64,000 nucleotides of DNA from Micromonospora phaseoli (GTDB taxonomy: Bacteria; Actinomycetota; Actinomycetes; Mycobacteriales; Micromonosporaceae). The position numbers and the translations under genes were made by a program. The notes under the pieces were generated by a model that was not told where the DNA came from, searched no databases, and saw only the letters and a list, made by a program, of their open reading frames with translations. The stretch is taken from assembly GCF_900109115.1 (NCBI RefSeq), contig NZ_FNYV01000010.1:1-64000 (forward strand), given 5' to 3'. Of the stretch, positions 8,526-17,400 are shown one piece after another (position 1 is the first letter of the stretch; every line of letters begins with the position of its first letter).

Positions 8526-10303
8526 AGGTTCTGGGCATCAGCGGACTGCACAACAGCGTCGATTTCAAACGCCGTGAGCTGCCGGACCTCAGCGAGCGCG
8601 AGTACCGGATCGTGCAGGGCCTGGACTCCGCGGCGGCACTGGTGGTCGACGGTGTCGTGCGGGCCGCGGCGGCGGAGGAGCGGTACACCGCGCAGAAGGC
8701 GACCGGCAGCTTCCCGGTACACGCGATCCGCGACGCCCTGCGGCGGGCCGCCATCACCGCGGACGAGATCGACGTCGTGGCGCACGGGTTCGCCCACCGG
8801 GCCGCGGAGCTGGACCTGTCCGACCCGTACCTGGCGTCCCGCTACGCCGAGGTCTACGACCCCGACGTGCAGTTGACCTGGCTGCGGCAGGAGTTCCCCG
8901 ACGTGGACTGGGCCGGGAAGCTGGTCCCGGTGCCGCACCATCTGGCCCACGCGGCGAGCGCCTACTACCCCAGCGGGTACGACGACGCGTTGGTCCTGGT
9001 GGCCGACGGGATGGGGGAGACCGAGAGCCTGACCGTCGCCGCGGGCACCGGCGGCAAGCTGGAGGTCCTGCACCGCATCCCGGCGCTGCACTCCATCGGC
9101 ACGCTCTACGGCGTCTTCACCATGTACCTCGGCTTCGACATCCTGATGGACGAGTACAAGGTGATGGGCCTGGCCGCGTTCGGCGACCGTCGGGCGCACT
9201 TCGCCCAGATGTCGCAGCTGGTCAAGCTGCTCGACGGCGGCACGTTCACCGTGGCCGGGCTGGCCGCCGACCGCAACCTGCGCGAGCGTGAGACGCACCG
9301 TGGAGTGTTGGCGATGCTCGCCGAGCGGTTCGGTCCGCCCCGAACGCCGGGCACCCCGATCGAGCAGCGTCACCGCGACGTGGCCGCCGCCCTGCAGGCC
9401 GTCGTCGAGCTGTGCCTGGTGCACGTGTTGCGGCACTTCCGCCGCGAGACCGGGCTGCGGGACCTCTGCTACGCCGGTGGCGTCGCCCTCAACTGCTCTG
9501 CCAACGGCGTGATCGCCCGCAGCCGGCTGTTCGACCGCATCTTCATCCCGCCGGGCGCGGGAGACGACGGATCCGCCGTCGGGGCCGCCCTCTACGCGCA
9601 GGCCCAGCAGGACCCGGCCACCCGCTTCCCGGCGATGTCGATGCCGTACTGGGGTACCTCGTTCACCGACGAGGAGATCGGCGCCGCCATCGGCGGTCGG
9701 ACCGACGCCGTCGTACGACACGTGCCGGAGCGGGCGCGCCTGCTCGCCGAGACGGCCGAGGCGCTGGAGGCCGGCGAGGTCGTCTCGTGGTTCCAGGGCG
9801 CGATGGAGTTCGGGCCGCGCGCCCTCGGTAACCGCAGCATCCTCGCCGACCCGCGCGACGAGCGGATGCGCGACCACATCAACGCGCTGATCAAGCGCCG
9901 GGAGGACTTCCGTCCCTTCGCGCCGGTGGTCACCGTCGAGGCCGCGTCGACGTACTTCGAGATCGAGCCGGGCGACGAGGAGCGGTTCCGGCACATGCTC
10001 TTCACCACCCGGACCCGGTCGGAGCACCGGGCCTCGCTGGGCGCGGTCACCCACTTCGACGGCACCGCCCGGGTGCAGGTCGTCACCCGGGAGGGCAACC
10101 CGCTGCTGTGGGAGCTGCTGACCGCGTTCGCGGACCGTACCGGCATCCCGGTCCTGCTCAACACCTCCTTCAACCTGCGCGGGCAGCCGATCGTCCGGAC
10201 CCCGGAGATCGCCGTCGACACCCTGCTGCGGGGCGGCCTGGACCGCCTGGTCATCGGTGGATACGTCGTCACGCCAGCGAAGGCCGGGGAGGAGCGGCGG
10301 TGA
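8522..10303 (+). CDS. O-carbamoyltransferase (NodU/CmcH/TobZ family)
   Basis: This 593-residue enzyme is full length for the family, which transfers a carbamoyl group from carbamoyl phosphate, via a carbamoyl-adenylate, to a hydroxyl. The N-terminal Kae1-like half shows DSAAALVVDG, the metal-binding pair in PHHLAHAAS and VLVADGMGE. Further on come GGVALNCSANG and GAGDDGSAVGAALY. The C-terminal YrdC-like half carries FQGAMEFGPRALGNRS and KRREDFRPFAPVV. It sits between the two halves of a split glycine module, overlapping both neighbours (ATGA, then GTGA). This suggests that it acts on the peptide or on a hydroxylated residue, perhaps one made by the hydroxylases downstream. The actual acceptor cannot be deduced. 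Confidence 0.93.
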   Translation: MKVLGISGLHNSVDFKRRELPDLSEREYRIVQGLDSAAALVVDGVVRAAAAEERYTAQKATGSFPVHAIRDALRRAAITADEIDVVAHGFAHRAAELDLSDPYLASRYAEVYDPDVQLTWLRQEFPDVDWAGKLVPVPHHLAHAASAYYPSGYDDALVLVADGMGETESLTVAAGTGGKLEVLHRIPALHSIGTLYGVFTMYLGFDILMDEYKVMGLAAFGDRRAHFAQMSQLVKLLDGGTFTVAGLAADRNLRERETHRGVLAMLAERFGPPRTPGTPIEQRHRDVAAALQAVVELCLVHVLRHFRRETGLRDLCYAGGVALNCSANGVIARSRLFDRIFIPPGAGDDGSAVGAALYAQAQQDPATRFPAMSMPYWGTSFTDEEIGAAIGGRTDAVVRHVPERARLLAETAEALEAGEVVSWFQGAMEFGPRALGNRSILADPRDERMRDHINALIKRREDFRPFAPVVTVEAASTYFEIEPGDEERFRHMLFTTRTRSEHRASLGAVTHFDGTARVQVVTREGNPLLWELLTAFADRTGIPVLLNTSFNLRGQPIVRTPEIAVDTLLRGGLDRLVIGGYVVTPAKAGEERR

Positions 10304-13300
10304 CCGTCGAGGTCAGCCCGGCGGCTCAGCGTGTCGCGACGACCCTCGCCGCCGACGACGAGGTGCTGCCCGGCCTGTCGTTCCGTCGGGCAGAGGTCTC
10401 GCGGCAACTCGACGTCACCGAGGCGGACCTCACTGCCCTCGCCCGCGAGGGCGGCACCACGCCGGCGGCGGTCCTGGCCGCCGCGGTGCAGGCCCTGGTA
10501 GCCGGCGACCGGGGCAGCACATCCGCGACGACGGTCGTGGTCGGCGTGATCGTCGTGGACGCCGAGCACGGCGCCGCGCTGCGGGCGGTGCGCTGCCCGG
10601 TCGAACCGGGACTGCCGCTGCGGCGGATGGTCGAACGCGCCGCGACGGCACTGCCGGCAGCCCGTCCGGCGAGCGACGGTGAGGTACGGATCGCGGTGGT
10701 CCCGCTCGGTGCCCTCGGCGGTGGACTCGGCTCTCGGGACGTCACCGATCTCGGGCACGAGATCGTGTGGTGCGACGCCACGTTGGAGATCACGGCGCAC
10801 GACGGCCGGCTGGTGGTGCGCTGCGAGCACGACGAGGACCGGTACGCGGCGGTGAGCATCGCCACCCACCTGCGTCGCCTCGACGACATCCTGGCGGACC
10901 TGGTGGCGGGTACCGGCGAGTTGCCGGGCGCGGGTGCACCGGTCGAAACGGACGCCGAACCGGTGTCGGCGGGCGCGTCGGTGGAGCCCGCCACCGCCGC
11001 CGAACGGCTGGTCGCCACCATCTGGGCCGACATTCTCCAACTGGACCGGGTCGGCGCCGACGACAACTTCTTCGCCCTTGGCGGCCACTCCCTGCTGGCC
11101 GCCAAGGTCATCGCGAGGGTGACGGCCGAACGCGGCGTGGCCCTCACGGTGGACCAGCTCTTCGACCATCCGGTGCTGTCCGATTTCGCCGCCCTGGTCG
11201 ACGCCGGTGAGCCGGCCGTCACGCTGCCCGCCCTGACCGCACGTGACGGCGAGGACCCCGTCGTGTCGTTCGGGCAGGAACGGCTCTGGTACCTGGACCG
11301 CTGGCGTCAGGGCTCGGCTCTCTACAACGTCCCGGTGCTGGTGCGGCTGACCGGCCGCGTCGAGGAACAGCGCCTGCGCGCCGCCACCCAGGCGGTGGTC
11401 GACGCACATGCCGTGCTGCGGACGAGGCTGGAGACCGTCAACGGTCGTCCGGTCGCCCGCCTCGCTGACACCGTCGAGATCGACTGGACCGTCGAGGACG
11501 CCCGAGCAGCGGGCGAGCCGGCGGGGCGGCGACTGGTCCGGGCTGGTGTCTGCCGGCCGTTCGACCTGGCGACCGCTCCGCTGCTGCGGGCCGGACTGGT
11601 CCGCGTCGCGGACCGGGAGTGGCTGTTCTGGGTCTCGATCCACCATGCCGCCTGCGACGGCTGGTCACTGGACATCCTCCTCGCCGAGATCTTCGCCGGC
11701 TACCCGACCGGCCAGCCCGTCGACCGGCCCGCCACCGGGCTGTCCTACGCCGACTACGCGGCATGGCAGCGCAGCGTCCTCACCCCGGAGGTGATCGCCG
11801 ACGGGGTCGCCTGGTGGCGGGAGCGGCTGGCCGGCGCGCCGACCCTGTTGGCGCTGCCCGCCGACCGTCGCCGCCCGGCGGTGGCCAGCCATGCCGGCCG
11901 TACGCTGCGCCACCGGCTGCCCGCCTCGACGGTGTCCGCGTTGCGGGCCACCGCGAAGGGCCGCTCGGTCACCGTCTTCGACCTGCTTGTCTCGGCGTAC
12001 CTGCTGCTGGTCCGCCGCTGGTCGGGGCGGACCGACGTGGTGGTGGCGACTCCGGCCGCCGGCCGCCCGCTGCCCGAGCTCGACAACCTGGTCGGCTTCT
12101 TCGTCAACACCGTCGTGCTGCGAGCCGACCTGAGCGGCGCACCCACCTTCGCCGAACTGGTCGCCCGGGTACGTGGGGTCTCGGCCGCCGCACAGGCACA
12201 CCAGCAGATCCCGTTCGAGTCGCTGGTGGACGCCCTCGACCCGGAACGCGACCAGGGACGCGCTCCGCTCGCCCAGGTCGCCTTCGGCATGAACCAGCAC
12301 GCGCGGGGGCGGTGGGAGTCCGGTGGTGTCGTCGCCGAGCTGGACTCGGTGGACACCGGCACCGCCAAGTTCGACCTCACCCTGTCGGTGGTCGACACGG
12401 GCGGCCCCGACATGGGTGTGGAGGTCGAGTACGCGACCGACCTGTTCGACGCGTCCACCGTGGACCGCTTCGCCGCGCAGTGGCTGGTCCTGCTGGACCG
12501 GCTGCTCGCTGACCCCGACGTCGCGGTGACGTCGGTGTCGGCCCTGCCGGCGCAGGAGGAACGCCTGCTCCTGGGGTGGGCCGGCCAGGCCCGCGCCTAC
12601 CCCGCCGATCAGCCGGTCGACGCGTTGGTGGCGCGGTGGGCGGGGTTGTCGCCGGGTGCGGTGGCGGTGGTGGATGGGGATGTGTCGGTGTCGTACGGGT
12701 CGTTGGTGGCTCGGGCGGATGCGTTGGCGGTGCGGTTGGTGGGGTTGGGGGTTGGTCGCGGGTCGTTGGTGGGTTTGAGTTGTCGGCGGTCGGTGGATCT
12801 TGTGGTGGGGATGTTGGGGGTGTTGCGGGCTGGTGGTGCGTATCTGCCGTTGGATCCGGATTATCCGGTGCAGCGGTTGGAGTTCATGTTGGCGGATACG
12901 GATGTGCGGGTGGTGGTGGGGCATCGGGATCTGCTCGACCAGCTTCCGCTGACCGGCCGGGAGGCCGTCGACATCACCGACGTCGCGCCCCGGCCGACGG
13001 ACCAGCCCGCCCTTCCCGCCCCCGGCACCCTCGGTGAGGACGCGGCCTCGCTCATCTACACCTCCGGGTCGACCGGTACCCCCAAGGGCGCCGTGGTGCC
13101 GCACCGCGGCATCATCCGCCTGGTCTGCGACACCGACTACGTCCAGCCCGAGGAGCTGCGGGTCGTCGGGCAGGTCTCCAACGCCTCCTTCGACCCGCTG
13201 CTGTTCGAGGTGTGGGGGCCGTTGCTCAACGGCGGCCGGGTGGTGGTCGTACCGACCGACGTGGCGCTCTCGCCGCCGCGCTTCGTCGAGCTGCTGCGCC

Positions 13301-14445
13301 GGGAGCAGGTCACCGCCGTCGCGATCGTCACGGCGCTGTTCAACTCCACCGTCAACGAGATCCCGGACGCCTTCAGCACGCTGCGACAGGTCTACGTCGG
13401 CGGCGAGCGGATCAACCTGGGCTCGGTCGGCGCGGCGGTCGCCGCGGGCGGCGCCCAGATCAACAACATCTACGGACCGACCGAGGTCACCAGCATCTCG
13501 ACCTGCAACCCGCTGCCCGCCGTGCCCGCCAGTACGGGCGCGATCGGTTCGGCCATCACGAACACCACGACGTACGTGGTGGACGAGCGGGGTTGCCTGG
13601 TGGGGGTGGGTGTCCCCGGTGAGCTGTTGCTGGGCGGCCCCGGTGTCGCCTGGGGCTACTGGAACCGTCCGGGGCTGACCGCCGACCGATTCGTGCCGGA
13701 CGGCTTCTCCGATGTGCCGGGTGCGCGGCTGTACCGGACCGGTGACGTGGTGTCCTGGCGCTCGGACGGCTCGCTGGAGTTCGTCGGCCGCGTCGATCAT
13801 CAGGTGAAGGTCCGGGGCTTCCGGGTCGAGCTCGGCGAGGTGGAGTCCGTGCTGGTGGCGCACCCGGCGGTGGCGTCGGGTGTGGTGGTGGCGTGGCGGC
13901 CCGGCGGTGGTCCGGTACGCCTGGTCGGGTACGTGGAGCCGGTGGCGGAGGCGTCGGTGACGGCGGCGCAATTGCGCGACTTCATGACCGAGCGGTTGCC
14001 GGAGTACATGGTCCCGGCCTCGTTCGTGGTGATGGGATCGCTGCCGCTGAACCCGAACGGGAAGATCGACCGGGCGGCGTTGCCGGAACCCGACCCCGAC
14101 CGGCCGAGCGCCTCGGGCGACCACGTCGCGCCCCGCGACGCGGTGGAGCGGGAGGTGGCCGCCGTCTGGGCCGACATTCTCGGCATCGAGCGCGTCGGCG
14201 TCGGCGACAACTTCTTCGCCCTCGGCGGGCACTCCCTACAGGCCGTGCAGGTCGCGTTCCGCATCCGCACCACGTTCGGGGTGGACCTCGAACTGCGCCG
14301 CATTCTCGAGGCGCCGTACGTCGAGGACCTGGCGAAGGCCATCAACGAGGCGCTCGGCGAGCAGGGGAACCTCCTCGCCGAAGCGCTCGGCGACGTCGAG
14401 TCGATGTCCGACGAGGACGTCCGCGCGCTGCTCGCCAACTCCTAA
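10300..14445 (+). CDS. NRPS: (C-lobe remnant)-PCP-C-A-PCP
   Basis: The 1381-residue synthetase starts with about 200 residues resembling only the C-terminal lobe of a condensation domain. A PCP follows (Ser264 in DNFFALGGHSLL), then a full condensation domain (about residues 318-750, with SFGQERLWYLDRW and HHAACDGWS), an adenylation domain (about 770-1265, with IYTSGSTGTPKG and NIYGPTEVT) and a second PCP (GDNFFALGGHSLQ). The first PCP has no adenylation domain in cis and is probably loaded with Gly by the 6546-8525 protein. The pocket of the in-cis domain reads D-P-F-T-Y-G-I-S-I by eye; I cannot assign it. The GTG at 10300, behind GGGGAGGAG, overlaps the carbamoyltransferase stop. A block at about 12620-12930 has markedly G/T-rich codon use. 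Confidence 0.92.
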   Translation: MTVEVSPAAQRVATTLAADDEVLPGLSFRRAEVSRQLDVTEADLTALAREGGTTPAAVLAAAVQALVAGDRGSTSATTVVVGVIVVDAEHGAALRAVRCPVEPGLPLRRMVERAATALPAARPASDGEVRIAVVPLGALGGGLGSRDVTDLGHEIVWCDATLEITAHDGRLVVRCEHDEDRYAAVSIATHLRRLDDILADLVAGTGELPGAGAPVETDAEPVSAGASVEPATAAERLVATIWADILQLDRVGADDNFFALGGHSLLAAKVIARVTAERGVALTVDQLFDHPVLSDFAALVDAGEPAVTLPALTARDGEDPVVSFGQERLWYLDRWRQGSALYNVPVLVRLTGRVEEQRLRAATQAVVDAHAVLRTRLETVNGRPVARLADTVEIDWTVEDARAAGEPAGRRLVRAGVCRPFDLATAPLLRAGLVRVADREWLFWVSIHHAACDGWSLDILLAEIFAGYPTGQPVDRPATGLSYADYAAWQRSVLTPEVIADGVAWWRERLAGAPTLLALPADRRRPAVASHAGRTLRHRLPASTVSALRATAKGRSVTVFDLLVSAYLLLVRRWSGRTDVVVATPAAGRPLPELDNLVGFFVNTVVLRADLSGAPTFAELVARVRGVSAAAQAHQQIPFESLVDALDPERDQGRAPLAQVAFGMNQHARGRWESGGVVAELDSVDTGTAKFDLTLSVVDTGGPDMGVEVEYATDLFDASTVDRFAAQWLVLLDRLLADPDVAVTSVSALPAQEERLLLGWAGQARAYPADQPVDALVARWAGLSPGAVAVVDGDVSVSYGSLVARADALAVRLVGLGVGRGSLVGLSCRRSVDLVVGMLGVLRAGGAYLPLDPDYPVQRLEFMLADTDVRVVVGHRDLLDQLPLTGREAVDITDVAPRPTDQPALPAPGTLGEDAASLIYTSGSTGTPKGAVVPHRGIIRLVCDTDYVQPEELRVVGQVSNASFDPLLFEVWGPLLNGGRVVVVPTDVALSPPRFVELLRREQVTAVAIVTALFNSTVNEIPDAFSTLRQVYVGGERINLGSVGAAVAAGGAQINNIYGPTEVTSISTCNPLPAVPASTGAIGSAITNTTTYVVDERGCLVGVGVPGELLLGGPGVAWGYWNRPGLTADRFVPDGFSDVPGARLYRTGDVVSWRSDGSLEFVGRVDHQVKVRGFRVELGEVESVLVAHPAVASGVVVAWRPGGGPVRLVGYVEPVAEASVTAAQLRDFMTERLPEYMVPASFVVMGSLPLNPNGKIDRAALPEPDPDRPSASGDHVAPRDAVEREVAAVWADILGIERVGVGDNFFALGGHSLQAVQVAFRIRTTFGVDLELRRILEAPYVEDLAKAINEALGEQGNLLAEALGDVESMSDEDVRALLANS

Positions 14446-14480
14446 GACAGCCACCGACGGCCCTGTTCGAAGGGACTCCC

Positions 14481-17400
14481 ATGTCTGACACCCTCGCCGA
14501 GCGGCTCGCCCAGCTCTCCCCGGAGCGGCGTCGGCTGCTGCTGGAGCGGCTGCGCCAGGGCGACGCGCGTCCCGCCGGGATCGTCCAGGCACCCCGGGAC
14601 GGAGCCGTGCCGCTGTCGTTCGCCCAGGAGCGGCTCTACTTCCTGTGGCGGCTGGCACCGAACTCGGCGGCGTACCACGCGCCGGTGGCGGTGCGCCTGC
14701 ACGGCCCGGTCGACGTGGTGGCGCTCGGCGAGGCGCTGTCGGCGCTGGTGGCGCGGCACGAGGTGCTGCGAACCCGCTACGTCGACGGCGCGGCCGGCCC
14801 CGAGCAGGTGGTCGACCCGGCGGCCCCGGTCCCGTTGCCGGTGGTGGACGTACCGGACGGTCACCGGTCGGCGGCGGCACTGCGTGAGCTGGTGGACGCC
14901 GAGACGTTGCGGCCGTTCGACCTGGCGGGCGGCCCGGTGCTGCGCGCGACGCTGTACCGGTGTGCTCCCGGTGAACACGTGCTGCTGCTGGTGATGCACC
15001 ACATCGCCTGCGACGGCTGGTCCCTGCCGATCATGTGGCGGGAGCTGTCCGCGGTCTACCGCGGTGGCGCCGCGGCGGCGGCGCAGCTGCCGCCGCTGCC
15101 CGTGCAGTACGCCGACGTCGCCTGGTGGCAGCGTCGCCAGCAGGCCGACGGCGGGTACGAGCAGGGCCTGCGCCACTGGCAGGACCGCCTGGCACAGGTG
15201 CCCGTGCTGGACCTGCCGGTCGCCCGCCCCCGACCGATGACGCCGACGTTCACCGGCGACCGGGTGTCGGTACGGCTGCCGGCCCCGGTCGCCACCGGAC
15301 TGCGGGAGATCGGCCGGACCAGCGGCTGCACCCCGTTCGTCGTCCTGCTCGCCGCCTTCCAGGTGCTGCTGTCCCGGCTCTCCGGCCAGCACGACATCGC
15401 CGTCGGTACGCCGGTCGCCGGACGGGACTCCGACGTCGTCGCCGGGCTGGTCGGATTCTTCGCCAACACCGTCGTGCTGCGAACCGACCTGTCGGGCGAT
15501 CCCACCTTCGTCGATCTGCTCACCCGGGTTCGCACCGTCGTGCTCGACGGCCTGGCTCACCAGGACGTGCCGTTCGACCAGGTGGTCGAGCGGATCAACC
15601 CGGCGCGGGACGCGAGCGCCACCCCGCTGTTCCAGGTCATGTTCACCACCGACGGTGACGCTGCCGCCGCGAACGACGCCTGGGACCTGGGCGACGTCGA
15701 CGTCGAGCCGTACACCGGGGCGGCGCAGGGCGCGCAGGTCGACCTGACGCTCGGTCTGCGCGACGGCCCGGACGGCCTGACCGGTGAGCTGGAGTACAGC
15801 GTGGACCTCTACGACCGCGACACCGCCGAGCGGATCGTGGAGCACCTGGAACAACTGCTCGCCGGCATCGCCGCCCAGCCGGACCGGCCGATCGGCGACT
15901 ACCGCCTGTCGACCAGCCACGAGCGCCGGATGGTCCGGGACTGGAACAGCACCCGGCTGAGCTACTCGCCGCAGGTCTCCGTCGAGCAGCACTTCGAGCA
16001 GTACGCCGAGGCGACCCCGGACGCGCCCGCACTGGTCTGGGACGGGCGGACGCTCGACTTCGCCACCGTCGAGGAGCGCGCGAACCGCATCGCGAACCTG
16101 CTTCGCGGGTACGGGGTGGGCATCGACGACCGGGTCGCGATCTGTGTCGGACGCGGTCATGACACGGTCGTCGCCCCGCTGGCCGTGCTCAAGGCCGACG
16201 CCGCGTTCGTGCCGGTGGACCCGGAGCAGCCCCGCGCCCGGATCGCCGTGCTGCTCGACGACGCCGCACCCCGGGTGCTGCTCTGCGACGCCGGCACCGC
16301 CCCCGACCTGCCGGCCGGTCCGTGGCAGGTGGTCCGGCTCGACGACCCGGCCACCCTCGACGGGGTGCCGAGCGGCCGGCCGCCCCGCACGGCGCCCCCG
16401 TCCGCGCTCGCCTACGTCATCCACACCTCCGGCTCGACCGGTACGCCGAAGGGCGTGATGGTCACCCGGGGCGGGATGGCGAACCTGCGGGCGGCCTGGA
16501 CACCCTGGGAACCGAGATCGCTGCGCCGCTGGATGACCATCGCCAGCGCGGCTTTCGACGTCTTCGTCGGTGATCTGGTACGCAGCGTCACCTTCGGCAG
16601 TTGCCTGGTGCTCGGCCACCGATCCCTCGCCCGCGACCCACGGGCCCTGGTGGACGCGCTCGCCGCGGAGCGCGTCGACGCCTTCGACACCGTGCCCGCC
16701 GTGCTGACCGCGATCACCGCGCAGCTGGCCGAGAGCGGTCGGTCGCTGCCCGAGATCAAGCTGCTGATGGTCGGTGCGGACAGCTTCGCGGTCAGCGACT
16801 ACGCGGCGGCGCTGGAGGTCCTGCCGCCGGGCGTGCGCGTCGTCAACGCCTGGGGAGCGACCGAGACCTCGATCGACAGCACCATGTTCGCGGCCCGACC
16901 CGGGGTCACGACCGCCTCCGGCATCGTCCCGGTGGGTTCCCCGGTGGCGAACACCGCCGTGCACGTGCTCGACGAGCGCCTGCGTCCGGTGCCGGTGGGG
17001 GTGATCGGCGACCTCTACGTCGGCGGACACGGGGTGACCCGTGGCTACCTGAACCTACCGGGGCTGACGGCCGACCGGTTCCTGCCCGACCCGTACGGCA
17101 GTGACGGTGGCAGCCGGCTCTACCGGACCGGGGACCGGGGGCGGTGGCTCGCCGACGGTGCCATCGAGTTCATCGGCCGCAGCGACGACCAGGTGCAGAT
17201 CCGTGGCCACCGGGTCGAGCCGGGCGAGATCGAGGCGGTGCTCCGCGGGCACGACGCGGTCAGTGAGGCGTGTGTGCTGGCGGTCCGCGACGGGGTGTCC
17301 CACCACCGGCTCGTCGCGTACGTGGTGGCCGCGCCCGGCACCTCGCCGTCCGGTGCCGACCTGCGGGCCTATCTGGACGAACGGCTGCCGGCCCAGCTGC

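Noticed and set aside
8243..10054. Reverse-strand frame of 603 codons opposite the carbamoyltransferase
   Set aside because: No protein motifs, and the forward frame carries all signatures of the carbamoyltransferase family.
12576..13037. Gly/Val-rich frame inside the second module
   Set aside because: It is the shifted reading of the G/T-rich codon patch of the adenylation domain, not a gene.
11665..14232. Long reverse-strand open frame of 855 codons opposite the NRPS gene
   Set aside because: High GC content keeps antisense frames open; the product is His/Arg/Gln-rich without domains, and the forward strand has complete NRPS motifs.
13893..14480. Upstream extension of the large NRPS open frame
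   Set aside because: It overlaps the previous NRPS gene out of frame and reads as low-complexity; the ATG at 14481 with a ribosome site starts the recognisable docking helix.
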